From Pelomonas nitida (GTDB lineage Bacteria; Pseudomonadota; Gammaproteobacteria; Burkholderiales; Burkholderiaceae_C): a stretch of DNA of 64,000 bases. The DNA lies in the NCBI RefSeq assembly GCF_043555975.1, contig NZ_JBIGIA010000002.1:186001-250000 (forward strand), given 5' to 3'. The notes below the pieces were generated by a model, which saw only the letters and a program-made list of their open reading frames with translations, had not been told where the DNA came from and did no database searches. Of the stretch, positions 52,257-61,371 are shown one piece after another. The translations under genes and the position numbers were made by a program. Each line of letters starts with the position of its first letter. The first letter of the stretch is position 1.

Positions 52257-53510
52257 ATGTTTGACCGCACCACCTCCACCCTCGCCCTGGTCGACCCCGA
52301 ACTCTGGACCGCCGTCCAGAACGAGACCCGCCGCCAGGAAGACCACATCGAGCTGATCGCCAGCGAGAACTACACCTCGCCGGCCGTCATGCAGGCCCAG
52401 GGCAGCCAGCTGACCAACAAGTACGCCGAAGGCTACCCGGGCAAGCGCTATTACGGCGGCTGCGAGTACGTCGACGTCGCCGAGCAACTGGCCATCGACC
52501 GCGTCAAGCAACTGTTCGGCGCCGAGTTCGCCAACGTGCAGCCCAACTCCGGCTCGCAGGCCAACCAGGGCGTGTTCTTCGCGCTGCTGCAGCCCGGCGA
52601 CACCATCATGGGCATGAGCCTGGCCGAAGGCGGCCACCTGACGCACGGCATGGCGCTGAACATGAGCGGCAAGTGGTTCAACGTCATCTCCTACGGCCTG
52701 AACGCCAAGGAAGAGATCGACTACGACGCCATGGAAGCCCTGGCCCGCGAGAAGAAGCCCAAGCTCATCATCGCCGGCGCCTCGGCCTACTCGCTGCGCA
52801 TCGACTTCGAGCGCTTCGGCAAGATCGCCAAGGAGATCGGCGCCTATTTCATGGTCGACATGGCGCACTACGCCGGCCTGATCGCCGCGGGCGCCTACCC
52901 GAATCCCCTGCCCCACGCCGACGTCGTCACGTCCACCACGCACAAGAGCCTGCGTGGCCCGCGTGGCGGCATCATCCTGACGAACAAGGAAGACATCGCC
53001 AAGAAGATCAACTCGGCCATCTTCCCCGGCATCCAGGGCGGCCCGCTGATGCACGTCATCGCCGGCAAGGCCGTGGCCTTCAAGGAAGCGCTGACGCCGG
53101 AGTTCAAGGCCTACCAGGAACAGGTCGTCAAGAACGCCAAGGTGCTGGCCGAGACGCTGATCGAGCGTGGCCTGCGCATCGTCTCCGGCGGCACGGAAAG
53201 CCACGTCATGCTGGTCGACCTGCGCCCCAAGAACCTGACCGGCAAGGAAGCCGAGGCCATCCTGGGCGCCGCCCACATGACCTGCAACAAGAACGGCATC
53301 CCGAACGACCCGCAAAAGCCCATGGTCACCAGCGGCATCCGCCTGGGCACGCCGGCCATGACGACGCGCGGCTTCAAGGAAGAGCAGGTGCGTGCCACCG
53401 CCCACCTGATCGCCGACGTGCTCGACAAGCCGCACGACGAAGCCAATCTGGCCGCCGTGCGCGAGAAGGTGGCCGCGCTGACGGCCGCCTTCCCGGTGTA
53501 CCGCGGCTGA
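52257..53510 (+). CDS. glyA: Serine hydroxymethyltransferase
   Basis: PLP enzyme of 417 aa interconverting serine and glycine with tetrahydrofolate. IELIASENYTSPAVMQAQGSQLTNKYAEGYPG is the classic N-terminal block, and VTSTTHKSLRGPRGG contains the Schiff-base Lys near residue 231. Full normal length. Controlled by the ZTP riboswitch upstream and followed after 9 bp by nrdR, a frequent beta-proteobacterial arrangement. Confidence 0.98.
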   Translation: MFDRTTSTLALVDPELWTAVQNETRRQEDHIELIASENYTSPAVMQAQGSQLTNKYAEGYPGKRYYGGCEYVDVAEQLAIDRVKQLFGAEFANVQPNSGSQANQGVFFALLQPGDTIMGMSLAEGGHLTHGMALNMSGKWFNVISYGLNAKEEIDYDAMEALAREKKPKLIIAGASAYSLRIDFERFGKIAKEIGAYFMVDMAHYAGLIAAGAYPNPLPHADVVTSTTHKSLRGPRGGIILTNKEDIAKKINSAIFPGIQGGPLMHVIAGKAVAFKEALTPEFKAYQEQVVKNAKVLAETLIERGLRIVSGGTESHVMLVDLRPKNLTGKEAEAILGAAHMTCNKNGIPNDPQKPMVTSGIRLGTPAMTTRGFKEEQVRATAHLIADVLDKPHDEANLAAVREKVAALTAAFPVYRG

Positions 53511-53519
53511 TCGGCCCCG

Positions 53520-53963
53520 ATGCGCTGCCCGTTCTGCTCTCACACCGAAACCCAGGTCTCCGAGACCCGAGAGTCGGACGAGGGCGATGTCGTCCGGCGC
53601 CGGCGCCGCTGCCTGTCCTGCGACAAGCGCTTCACGACCTATGAACGGGCGGACATCGCCCTGCCCTCGGTCGTCAAGAAAGACGGGCGGCGCGCCGATT
53701 TCGACTCCAGCAAGCTGCGTGCGTCCATGCAGCTGGCGCTGCGCAAGCGGCCGGTCAGCGTCGAGCAGATCGACGCCGCACTGAACCGCATCGAGGAAAA
53801 GCTGCTGGCCAGCGGCGCCCGCGAGATCGCGTCCACGCGGCTGGGTGAACTGGTCATGCGCGAGCTCAAGCGCATCGACAAGGTCGCTTACGTGCGCTTC
53901 GCGTCCGTCTACCGCAGCTTCGAGGACGTCGACGAGTTCCGTCAGCTGATCCGGGAAATTTAA
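53520..53963 (+). CDS. nrdR: Transcriptional repressor NrdR
   Basis: Repressor of ribonucleotide reductase genes, 147 aa. The N-terminal zinc ribbon is MRCPFCSH followed by RRRRCLSCDKRF (four Cys), then RADIALPSVVKKDG begins the ATP-cone domain (about residues 46-136). Normal length and motifs, 9 bp after glyA and probably co-transcribed. Confidence 0.97.
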   Translation: MRCPFCSHTETQVSETRESDEGDVVRRRRRCLSCDKRFTTYERADIALPSVVKKDGRRADFDSSKLRASMQLALRKRPVSVEQIDAALNRIEEKLLASGAREIASTRLGELVMRELKRIDKVAYVRFASVYRSFEDVDEFRQLIREI

Positions 53964-54107
53964 CCCGGGGTTTCCCTATCCCGCTTCGGAGGGAGCCCGG
54001 GGGAGCCGGGCTGCGGCATCCCCCACCGCCCCACCCTTGGGGGTAAAGACCGGCCGGCAGCGGCTTCCTAGAGTTCGTACATCGCCAACGAACCGCAGGG
54101 AGCCACC

Positions 54108-54659
54108 ATGAACACCAGCCGCACCACCGGTCGTCGCAACCAGCGTGGATTCACGCTGGTCGAGTTGTTCACCTGCCTCGGCATCGCCACCGCCCTGCTC
54201 AGCCAGGCCTTGCCCAGCCTGAGCAAGCTGCGCCAGGAGCGGGCGCTGCGCGCCACGTCCGAGGCGCTCGCCAGCGACCTGCGGTTCGCACGCAGCGAAG
54301 CCGCCCGCATGGGCGAAGCCGTCCAGTTCCGCATCAGCCGCAAGGGTGCCGAATCCTGCTACGTGCTGCACACGGGCGCGCGCAATGACTGCGACTGCGC
54401 GGGCGGCCAGGCTGTCTGCAAGGCGCCGGGCAGCAACATCATCAAGGCAGAGTGGCTGCCGACCCACCAACCCATGCGGCTGAGCAGCAACGCGGAGAAC
54501 CTGCAGTTCCAGCATCGGCAGGGGCTGGTGACGCAGACCGGCAGCATCGAGCTGAAGCTGGACAACGGCCCGGGCATCCGTCAGGTCGTCGCGCTGACCG
54601 GGCGCGTGCGCAGCTGCTCCACGGGCACCAAATTGCCCGGCATGAACTTGTGTTCCTGA
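54108..54659 (+). CDS. fimT: Type IV pilus minor pilin, FimT/GspH type (1)
   Basis: Pseudopilin of 183 aa: short basic leader ending RRNQRG, prepilin peptidase site before FTLVELFTCLGIATALLSQALPS, with Glu5 of the mature form present. Four or more cysteines in the C-terminal domain suggest disulfides. First of six pilin-like genes on this strand. It starts 144 bp after nrdR. FimT-type proteins initiate pilus assembly and, in some species, bind DNA for uptake. Confidence 0.85.
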   Translation: MNTSRTTGRRNQRGFTLVELFTCLGIATALLSQALPSLSKLRQERALRATSEALASDLRFARSEAARMGEAVQFRISRKGAESCYVLHTGARNDCDCAGGQAVCKAPGSNIIKAEWLPTHQPMRLSSNAENLQFQHRQGLVTQTGSIELKLDNGPGIRQVVALTGRVRSCSTGTKLPGMNLCS

Positions 54660-54760
54660 GCCCCCGCATTCGCGGTGACGGCGACAAGCGGTAGTCAAGA
54701 CCCGACAAGCGGATTTTCTGTAACCTTTGGTGAGCATCAGAAACTCAAAATGACATCGCC

Positions 54761-55213
54761 ATGCGCCCCGCCACCAGTCATCGACGCCGCGGATTCACGC
54801 TCATCGAGCTGATGATCGCGGTCGTCATCGTCGGCATCCTGGCGGCGATCGCGTACCCCAACCTCGTGTCGTACATCCAGCGCAGCCGCCGCGCAGACGC
54901 CGTCGCCGAGCTGAGTTCCATCGTGCAAGCGCAGGAGCGCTATCGCTCCAACAACACCGCCTATGCCAGCGCGCTGACGACCGTGGGTTTCAGTGGCGCC
55001 ACCAAGTATTACGACTACACGCTGGAGTCCGTCTCGGAGCCAGCCTTCGTCGCCGGCTACCAGGTCACGGCCCGGCCCAAATCGGACAGCGCGCAAGCTG
55101 GCGACGCCCAGGACTGCGCAACCTTGAGCGTGCGGCTCGAGGGCTCGGTGTTCAAGTACCTCGCCACGGGCTCCGGCGACCGGGTCACGTCGGACCTCTG
55201 CTGGGCGCACTGA
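54761..55213 (+). CDS. pilE: Type IV pilin PilE-like
   Basis: Pilin of 150 aa with a leader ending SHRRRG, then FTLIELMIAVVIVGILAAIAYPNLVSYIQ, the canonical type IV pilin helix with Glu5. The C-terminal region carries a disulfide-loop cysteine pair (CATLS... and DLCWAH). In this minor pilin cluster it probably corresponds to PilE as a minor pilin, not the major PilA. Confidence 0.88.
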   Translation: MRPATSHRRRGFTLIELMIAVVIVGILAAIAYPNLVSYIQRSRRADAVAELSSIVQAQERYRSNNTAYASALTTVGFSGATKYYDYTLESVSEPAFVAGYQVTARPKSDSAQAGDAQDCATLSVRLEGSVFKYLATGSGDRVTSDLCWAH

Positions 55214-55215
55214 GC

Positions 55216-55797
55216 ATGAAGCGCGCCGCACAGCACCGCTCCGTTGTCGGCGTGACGCTGGTTGAGATGGCCGTCGCCGTCATCGTGCTGAGCGTGATCG
55301 TCGCGGTGGCGGTGCCGTCGTTCAGCAGCTTGATAGAACGTCGCCGCATCATCGCCACCGCCGGTGAGATCGCCAGCATCATTGCCTTTGCGCGCACCGA
55401 AGCCAACGCCGTCAACGCGCCGTTCAACCTGCATCTCGAAGCGGTGCCGGCGAACATCACCGACTTTGGCAGTTGCATCCGCGTGAGCGCCGGCAGAAAC
55501 GACACCTGCCAATGCAATCTGGCCAGGGCATGCCGAATCGGCGACGCCAAGGTGCTGAGGGAGTTGCTGCTGCCGCGCGGCAACTCCGTCAGCTTTGCCG
55601 CAACCGCGGACTGGGGGGGGAGAACGGGGGTCGTCAGCTTCGTCCGTGACCCTCGCCTGACTGACGTCGAGAACCTCGTCGTGACGGTCAGCGGCGCCCG
55701 CACGGGTGCCCGCCTCGCCGTTCAGTACAGCAACGCCGGGCGGGTTCGCACCTGTTCACCCGACGGCAGCATCGGTGGGTTCCCGGTATGCAGCTGA
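55216..55797 (+). CDS. Type IV pilus minor pilin, FimT/GspH type (2)
   Basis: Pseudopilin of 193 aa. The leader ends SVVG before VTLVEMAVAVIVLSVIVAVAVPSFSSL, so the peptidase site has Val rather than Phe at position +1. A GspH/FimT domain with several cysteines follows. It begins 2 bp after pilE and overlaps the next gene by 10 bp. Probably FimU-like by position. Confidence 0.82.
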   Translation: MKRAAQHRSVVGVTLVEMAVAVIVLSVIVAVAVPSFSSLIERRRIIATAGEIASIIAFARTEANAVNAPFNLHLEAVPANITDFGSCIRVSAGRNDTCQCNLARACRIGDAKVLRELLLPRGNSVSFAATADWGGRTGVVSFVRDPRLTDVENLVVTVSGARTGARLAVQYSNAGRVRTCSPDGSIGGFPVCS

Positions 55798-56531
55798 AGC
55801 GCTTCACGCAACGAGGCCTGAGCCTCGTGGAGCTGATGGTGGGCATCACCATCGGGCTCATCGTCAGCGCTGCGGCGGCGGTGCTGGCGGTCAACCAGAT
55901 CAACGAGCACCGCCGGCTGATGCTGGAGACGCAGATCCAGCAGGACTTGCGTACCGCCGCCGACCTCCTCCAGCAAGACCTGCGCCGCGCCGGTTTTCGG
56001 GGCAATTCGGAGCTCGGTGTGTGGGCTCCGCCGTCTGGCGACGGCTCGTTGAACCAGCAGGCTGCCCTTGCGGCGTCGGCCAGCCAGTTCGCCGAGATGG
56101 CCAGGACCGACAACAACGCCGGCCGCTCGCTGACCTACCGCTACGCCCGCGGCGCCTACAGCGCTACCGGCAGCGTGCGTGACAACGAGAACTTCGGCTT
56201 CCGCTGGGACCGCGCAAGCAAAACCTTGTACTTGATGATCGGCTTGGCCAGCGGGCAGCCCAACTGGCAGCCGATCACCGACCCCGACGCAGTCAAGATC
56301 ACCGACTTCACCATCGACCTGGATGAACTGCAGGCCACGGACGTCGGTGACTTCTGCGACCAGCCCTGTGACCCGCCCACGGCAGGCGCTGCGGCCTGCC
56401 CGCGGCATGTGGTTCGCCAGGTGCGGTTCAGGATCGACGCCGAGGCCGCCCACGACAGCCGGGTCAAGCGCACGCTGACTGGTGTTGAGCGCCTGCGCGC
56501 GGACAAGATCGTCGGAGCCTGCCCGGCATGA
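55788..56531 (+). CDS. pilW: Type IV pilus minor pilin PilW
   Basis: Protein of 247 aa: KRFTQRG leader, then LSLVELMVGITIGLIVSAAAAVLAVNQ with Glu5, and the long soluble domain typical of PilW/PulJ (RTAADLLQQDLRRAGFRG near residue 55). Cysteine pairs FCDQPCDPP and ACPRHV near 190-210. It overlaps its neighbours on both sides, so expression is coupled. Confidence 0.88.
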   Translation: MQLKRFTQRGLSLVELMVGITIGLIVSAAAAVLAVNQINEHRRLMLETQIQQDLRTAADLLQQDLRRAGFRGNSELGVWAPPSGDGSLNQQAALAASASQFAEMARTDNNAGRSLTYRYARGAYSATGSVRDNENFGFRWDRASKTLYLMIGLASGQPNWQPITDPDAVKITDFTIDLDELQATDVGDFCDQPCDPPTAGAAACPRHVVRQVRFRIDAEAAHDSRVKRTLTGVERLRADKIVGACPA

Positions 56532-57820
56532 ACACGCGCCGCACACCGTTCAGGAGCCAGACGGGGGCCGCCACGCTGGTCGTCGTCATGGTGCTGTTCC
56601 TCGTGATGGCCTTGCTCGCGGCCTATGCCAACCGCAGCCTGCTGTTCGAGCAACGCATGGCCAGCAGCTACTACCGCGCCAGCCTGTCACAGGAAGTGGC
56701 GGAAGCCGGCGTCGAGTGGACGCTGGCCCAGCTCAACGGCACCGGTGTGGACGGTGCCTGCACACCGCTCGCCAACGGTGGGCAGCGCTTCGTCGATCGC
56801 TACCTGACCGTGAACGCTTCGGATCGAAGCATCACCGCCAGGTCGAGCGACAACGGCGGGATCATCGACTGCGCCCGCAACGTCGCAGGCCAAGGCTGGA
56901 CGTGCCGGTGCGCTGATGCGAGTTCCGCCCACACCGCCCAGACGAGCGTCAACGCGCCAGGCTTCACGCCCAGCTTCGGCGTGCTCTTCGATAACCGTGG
57001 GCGCGGGGGCACGGTGCTGCTGAACGTGCAGTCCTGCACGGACAGCGTCGTCGATCGGTGCAACCTCGGCATCGTGGAGCGCACCTTCGTCAGCAAAAAC
57101 CAGCTTTCGGGCATCCTGCTGAAGGTCGAATTGGCGCTGGTCAGCGCGGTGCGCACGCCGCCGGCCTCCGCGCTGACCGTGCGCGGCGACATCCGCTCGA
57201 CTGGCGCGGGCCTGGGCCTGCACAACAGCGATGCACGTGCCGCAGGGCTGCTGGCCACGCTGGGCGGCAGCTGGACGGGCAAGATCGATGCGCGGCTGGA
57301 AACCGTGCCCGGCGCGGCGACGAGCCAGGCCGTCCTGCAGAACGACGAGAGCCTTCAGCGCGCGGCCAGTGCGGACGACGTGTTCAAGATGTTCATGGGC
57401 GCCAGCGTGAGCCGCTACCCGACGCACCCGGCGCTGCGCACGGTCACCTGCGATGCCGACTGCTCCGACGCCATCGACACCGCCTACAAGGCCGGGCAAC
57501 GCATCCTGTGGATAGACGGCGACATGACCCTCGCCACCAGCCGGACGCTGGCCCAGCTGTCCGACCCCGTGCTCATCATCGCCAGCGGCCGGGTGACGCT
57601 CAGCGGGCCGATGCAGATCAACGGCATGCTCGTCGCCAAGGGCGACCTGGATTGGGCCAACACGGCCGGCGTGCCCTCGGTGGTCAACGGCATCGTGCTG
57701 GTCGGCGGCGACATGACGTCGGCGGGCCCGGTGGACATCGTCTACCAGCAAACGGTGGCGGATCAGATGCGCAACCGCCTGGGCAGCTATGTGCGCATAC
57801 CGGGCGGCTGGATCGACTGA
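56528..57820 (+). CDS. pilX: Type IV pilus assembly protein PilX-like, enlarged
   Basis: Protein of 430 aa beginning TGAATLVVVMVLFLVMALLAAYANRSLLFEQRMASS, the PilX N-terminus, which lacks Glu5 (as in GspK/PilX proteins). Usual PilX is about 200 aa; the extra 230 residues include a beta-rich region (about 330-400, ILIASGRVTLSGPMQINGMLVAKGDL) resembling repeats of a polymer-like beta-helix. Start overlaps pilW by four bases. Confidence 0.78.
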   Translation: MNTRRTPFRSQTGAATLVVVMVLFLVMALLAAYANRSLLFEQRMASSYYRASLSQEVAEAGVEWTLAQLNGTGVDGACTPLANGGQRFVDRYLTVNASDRSITARSSDNGGIIDCARNVAGQGWTCRCADASSAHTAQTSVNAPGFTPSFGVLFDNRGRGGTVLLNVQSCTDSVVDRCNLGIVERTFVSKNQLSGILLKVELALVSAVRTPPASALTVRGDIRSTGAGLGLHNSDARAAGLLATLGGSWTGKIDARLETVPGAATSQAVLQNDESLQRAASADDVFKMFMGASVSRYPTHPALRTVTCDADCSDAIDTAYKAGQRILWIDGDMTLATSRTLAQLSDPVLIIASGRVTLSGPMQINGMLVAKGDLDWANTAGVPSVVNGIVLVGGDMTSAGPVDIVYQQTVADQMRNRLGSYVRIPGGWID

Positions 57821-57832
57821 AGGCGGTGCAAC

Positions 57833-59152
57833 ATGGCCATCAACCCGCGCTTCCCCTGCCGCAAGCTGATCGCTCCGCATCAACGCGGCGTCACGCTGAT
57901 CGAAGCGCTGGTCGCGCTGCTGGTCATGTCTTTCGGCATGGTGGCGCTGGTCGGCCTGCAAGGCAACCTGCGCCGCAGCGGCGACCTGGCCAAGCAACGC
58001 AGCGAAGCCATGCGCATTGCGCAGGCGGAAATGGCCACCGTGCGCGCGTTCTCGGTGCTCGCCAAGCCCGCCAGCGCGGCGTCCAGCGTTCGCGACTATG
58101 ACAACGACATCGTCACCGTGGCGTCGAGAACGGCTGCTCTGGACAACGCCAACGCGACCTTCCTGCTGTCGCGCACCGTGACGCCGCTGATCCAGAACTC
58201 GGACGAACCACGGGCCAAGACCGTCAGCGTCACCGTGTCTTGGAACGACCGCAGCGGCGCCGCGCAGTCCCTGCTGCTGGACACCATCGTGTCGCGGACC
58301 GACCCCGTCTACGGCGTCGCCCTCGGCGTCACGCCACCAACGAACGGCGTGCGCCAGCCCGACAAGCGCAACCCCGTCGTGCCGACCTCGGCCACGGACC
58401 TGGGCAATGGCAGCAGCGTGTTTCGCCCCAACGCCAGCCAAGTGCGGGTCTGGGTGTTCAACAACATCACCGGCGTCATCACCGGGCGCTGCGAGATCCC
58501 GGTGGGCACTGCGCTGACGAGCCTGACACCCAGCAGCATCGATTCCTGCGACAACAGCACCATCGGCTATCTCGCAAGCGGGACCATCCGCTTCTCGACG
58601 CTGGACGCGCCCGATCCCTCAGCCCCGGAGGCCGACGCCCTGCCCCAGCCGTTGTCGGCCAAGCTGGAGCTCAGCCCCAGCCAGTTCAAGAACAAAGAGG
58701 AGACGGCGCTCGCTCCCGGCGGGAACGACTATCCCTCGCCCAACCACGAGTGCTACAGCGATGCGCCGCCCGCCAGCACACCCCGGCAGAAGATGGTGAA
58801 CTACTTCTGCATCGTCTACCCCAACTCGCAGCGCAACTGGTGGGGCCAGATCCTGTTGACCGGGCTGTCGGTGGGCACCGACAGCGGGCAATACAAGGTA
58901 TGCCGCTACAGCGCCGACTACAACGGCAACGGCTATACCTACCGCACCATCTCCACGCGGCCGGGCTTCCTGGTCGACAACGAGGAACACCCGCAGACCT
59001 ATCTCGGCGTCACGTATTCGTTGACACGCCAGAATTTCCTCGTGATGCCGGGCAAGGCCAGCGCGCGCTGCCCGGTGTTGCCCGCCGACGTCGAAGCCAG
59101 CCGCTTCGTCGACTACTCGACCTACCAGATCCAGCCGGCGCCCGCGCCGTGA
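57833..59152 (+). CDS. pilV: Type IV pilus minor pilin PilV-like, enlarged
   Basis: Protein of 439 aa with a leader ending HQRG, then VTLIEALVALLVMSFGMVALVGLQGNLRRS, the PilV signature. PilV proteins are normally about 180 aa; here a 250-residue C-terminal extension contains several cysteines and ends with proline-rich PAPAP. Last gene of the pilin cluster; PilV usually comes before PilW, so the order is changed. No pilY1 follows in the window. Confidence 0.78.
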   Translation: MAINPRFPCRKLIAPHQRGVTLIEALVALLVMSFGMVALVGLQGNLRRSGDLAKQRSEAMRIAQAEMATVRAFSVLAKPASAASSVRDYDNDIVTVASRTAALDNANATFLLSRTVTPLIQNSDEPRAKTVSVTVSWNDRSGAAQSLLLDTIVSRTDPVYGVALGVTPPTNGVRQPDKRNPVVPTSATDLGNGSSVFRPNASQVRVWVFNNITGVITGRCEIPVGTALTSLTPSSIDSCDNSTIGYLASGTIRFSTLDAPDPSAPEADALPQPLSAKLELSPSQFKNKEETALAPGGNDYPSPNHECYSDAPPASTPRQKMVNYFCIVYPNSQRNWWGQILLTGLSVGTDSGQYKVCRYSADYNGNGYTYRTISTRPGFLVDNEEHPQTYLGVTYSLTRQNFLVMPGKASARCPVLPADVEASRFVDYSTYQIQPAPAP

Positions 59153-59190
59153 GCCCATCCCGCGGAGCCGCAGCTGGCTAGACTGGGCGG

Positions 59191-60234
59191 ATGCCCGCTC
59201 CCGACTTTCCCGACGCCGCCCCCGCGGCATTCACTCGTGCGCTTGCGCTGGCCACCCAAGCCATCGGTTTGACCGACCCCAACCCGCGCGTCGGGTGCAT
59301 CATCCTCGCTGCCGACGGGCGGGAACTCGGCGCCGGCCACACGCAGGCGGCCGGCCAGGCCCATGCCGAAGTCATGGCACTGCGCGACGCCGCCGCGCGC
59401 GGGCATGACGTGCGCGGCGCCACCGCCGTCGTCACGCTCGAGCCCTGTTCACATCATGGCCGCACGCCGCCCTGCTGCGACGCCTTGATCGCGGCCGGCA
59501 TTGCCCGCGTCATGGTGGCCGTGCAGGACCCCAACCCCCAGGTTGCCGGCCAGGGCGTGGATCGGCTGCGCGCCGCTGGCATCGACGTCCAACTGGCCGA
59601 CGCGGGCGTCGCCGACGCCGCCCGCGAGCTCAACATCGGTTTTTTCTCCCGCATGCAACGCGGCCGCCCGTTCGTGCGGCTGAAGTCGGCCATCTCGCTG
59701 GACGGCCGCACGGCGCTGCCCGACGGCCGCAGCCAATGGATCACCGGCGAGGCCGCCCGCACGGACGGCCACGCCTGGCGCCGCCGGGCTGGTGCCGTAC
59801 TGACCGGCATCGGCACCGTGCTGGCCGACGACCCACGGCTGGATGTGCGGCTCGTGCCCACGCCGAAGCAGCCCTTGCGCCTGGTGCTCGATCCACAGCA
59901 GCGCCTGCCGGCGGGTGCGCGCATCCTGCAACCGCCCGGCGAGGCCCGTGTCATCGGCCCGGGCCGGGCGGATCTCCCGGCGCTGCTGGATGACCTCGGT
60001 CGCCAGGGCATCAATGAGTTGCACGTGGAGGCCGGGCCGACGCTGTCGGGCGCCTTCCTCGACGCCGGGCTCGTCGACGAGCTGCTCATCTACCAGGCGC
60101 CGATGCTGATCGGCGAAGGCCGGCCGCTCGCTGCGCTGGCGCCGTTGGCCGGGTTGCAACAGGCCAGACGCTGGCAACTGGTGGAAGCCACACCCGTGGG
60201 CCAGGATCTGCGGCTGAGACTGCGCCCGGCCTAG
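59191..60234 (+). CDS. ribD: Riboflavin biosynthesis deaminase/reductase
   Basis: Bifunctional enzyme of 347 aa. The deaminase domain has the zinc site HAEVMAL (about 56) and TLEPCSHHGRTPPCCDAL (about 86-103). The reductase domain (about 147-345) includes RPFVRLKSAISLDGRTAL. It converts the pyrimidine intermediate from GTP to 5-amino-6-ribitylaminouracil phosphate. First of a riboflavin cluster with ribB and ribH. Confidence 0.96.
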   Translation: MPAPDFPDAAPAAFTRALALATQAIGLTDPNPRVGCIILAADGRELGAGHTQAAGQAHAEVMALRDAAARGHDVRGATAVVTLEPCSHHGRTPPCCDALIAAGIARVMVAVQDPNPQVAGQGVDRLRAAGIDVQLADAGVADAARELNIGFFSRMQRGRPFVRLKSAISLDGRTALPDGRSQWITGEAARTDGHAWRRRAGAVLTGIGTVLADDPRLDVRLVPTPKQPLRLVLDPQQRLPAGARILQPPGEARVIGPGRADLPALLDDLGRQGINELHVEAGPTLSGAFLDAGLVDELLIYQAPMLIGEGRPLAALAPLAGLQQARRWQLVEATPVGQDLRLRLRPA

Positions 60235-60244
60235 GGTCGCCACC

Positions 60245-60250
60245 TACAAT
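60245..60250 (+). promoter_or_regulatory. Likely -10 box before ribB
   Basis: TACAAT occurs in the 24-bp gap between ribD and ribB, nine bases before the ATG. It would give an internal promoter with an almost leaderless transcript. There is no room for an FMN riboswitch here. Confidence 0.3.
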
Positions 60251-60258
60251 CCGTGGTT

Positions 60259-61356
60259 ATGCCCATCTCTCCCATTCCTGAGCTGGTCGCCGAGATGGCG
60301 GCCGGCCGCATGGTCATCCTGGTCGACGAAGAAGACCGCGAAAACGAGGGTGATCTCGTCCTCGCGGCGGATCTGGTCACGCCGGAGGCCATCAACTTCA
60401 TGGCCAAGTACGGCCGCGGCCTGATCTGCCTGACGCTGCCGCGCGAGCATTGCGAGCGGCTGAACCTGCCGCCAATGACCAGCCGCAATGGCGCGCAGCA
60501 CGGCACGGCCTTCACCGTGTCGATCGAAGCGGCCACAGGCGTCACCACCGGCATCTCCGCCGCGGACCGGGCCCGCACCGTGCAGGCGGCGGTCGCCCCG
60601 AATGCGCGGGCCAGCGACCTCGTCCAGCCCGGCCACATCTTCCCGTTGCAGGCCCAGGACGGCGGCGTGCTGATGCGCGCCGGCCACACCGAAGCCGGCT
60701 GCGACCTCGCGCGCATGGCCGGCCTGTCCGCCACCTCGGTCATCTGCGAGGTCATGAAGGACGACGGCAGCATGGCGCGCCTGCCCGACCTGGAAGTTTT
60801 CGCCGCCGAGCACGGCCTGAAGATCGGCACCATCGCCGACCTCATCGAATACCGCAGCCGCCACGAGAGCCTGGTCACCCAGGTCGCCGAGCGCAAGCTC
60901 AACACGGCGCAGGGCGAGTTCGATTGCCGCGTCTTTACCGACCGCACGGGCGGTACCCACCTGGCCCTGAGCCAGGGCCGCTGGAGCGGCAGCGACGAAG
61001 TGCTGGTGCGCGTGCACGAGCCGCTGTCGGTGATGGACCTGCTCGAAGCCGGCGCCTGTGGCCACTCCTGGCCGCTGCCGGCCGCGCTGGCGGCCGTCAA
61101 GGCCAGCCCGGCGGGCGTGGTGGTGCTGCTCAACTGTGGCGAAGACGCCGCCGGCGTGCTCGCGCGGGCTCGGGCCCAGACCAGCGACGCCCCGGCCCGC
61201 AGCGCCATGGACCTGCGCACCTATGGCGTGGGCGCCCAGATCCTGAAGGCGCTGGGCGTGCATCACATGAAACTGCTGGGCAGCCCGCGGCGCATGCCCA
61301 GCATGGTGGGCTACGGGCTGGAAGTGACCGGCTTCGTCGCCGCCCCCAACTGCTGA
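60259..61356 (+). CDS. ribB: 3,4-dihydroxy-2-butanone-4-phosphate synthase fused to degenerate GTP cyclohydrolase II domain
   Basis: Protein of 365 aa. The N-terminal RibB domain is intact: MVILVDEEDRENEGDLVLAAD (about residues 18-38), and HTEAGCDLARMAG with acid residues near 145. The C-terminal RibA-like domain (about 205-365) lacks the zinc cysteines and the GDVFGS..CDCG block expected of GTP cyclohydrolase II; the place reads RVHEPLSVMDLLEAGACGHSW. It is therefore probably monofunctional, the RibBX form known in proteobacteria, with a separate ribA elsewhere. Confidence 0.9.
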   Translation: MPISPIPELVAEMAAGRMVILVDEEDRENEGDLVLAADLVTPEAINFMAKYGRGLICLTLPREHCERLNLPPMTSRNGAQHGTAFTVSIEAATGVTTGISAADRARTVQAAVAPNARASDLVQPGHIFPLQAQDGGVLMRAGHTEAGCDLARMAGLSATSVICEVMKDDGSMARLPDLEVFAAEHGLKIGTIADLIEYRSRHESLVTQVAERKLNTAQGEFDCRVFTDRTGGTHLALSQGRWSGSDEVLVRVHEPLSVMDLLEAGACGHSWPLPAALAAVKASPAGVVVLLNCGEDAAGVLARARAQTSDAPARSAMDLRTYGVGAQILKALGVHHMKLLGSPRRMPSMVGYGLEVTGFVAAPNC

Positions 61357-61371
61357 AACGAGAGGCACGCG

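Noticed and set aside
60235..60258. FMN riboswitch before ribB
   Set aside because: Only 24 bp separate ribD and ribB, and no aptamer elements are visible before ribD either.
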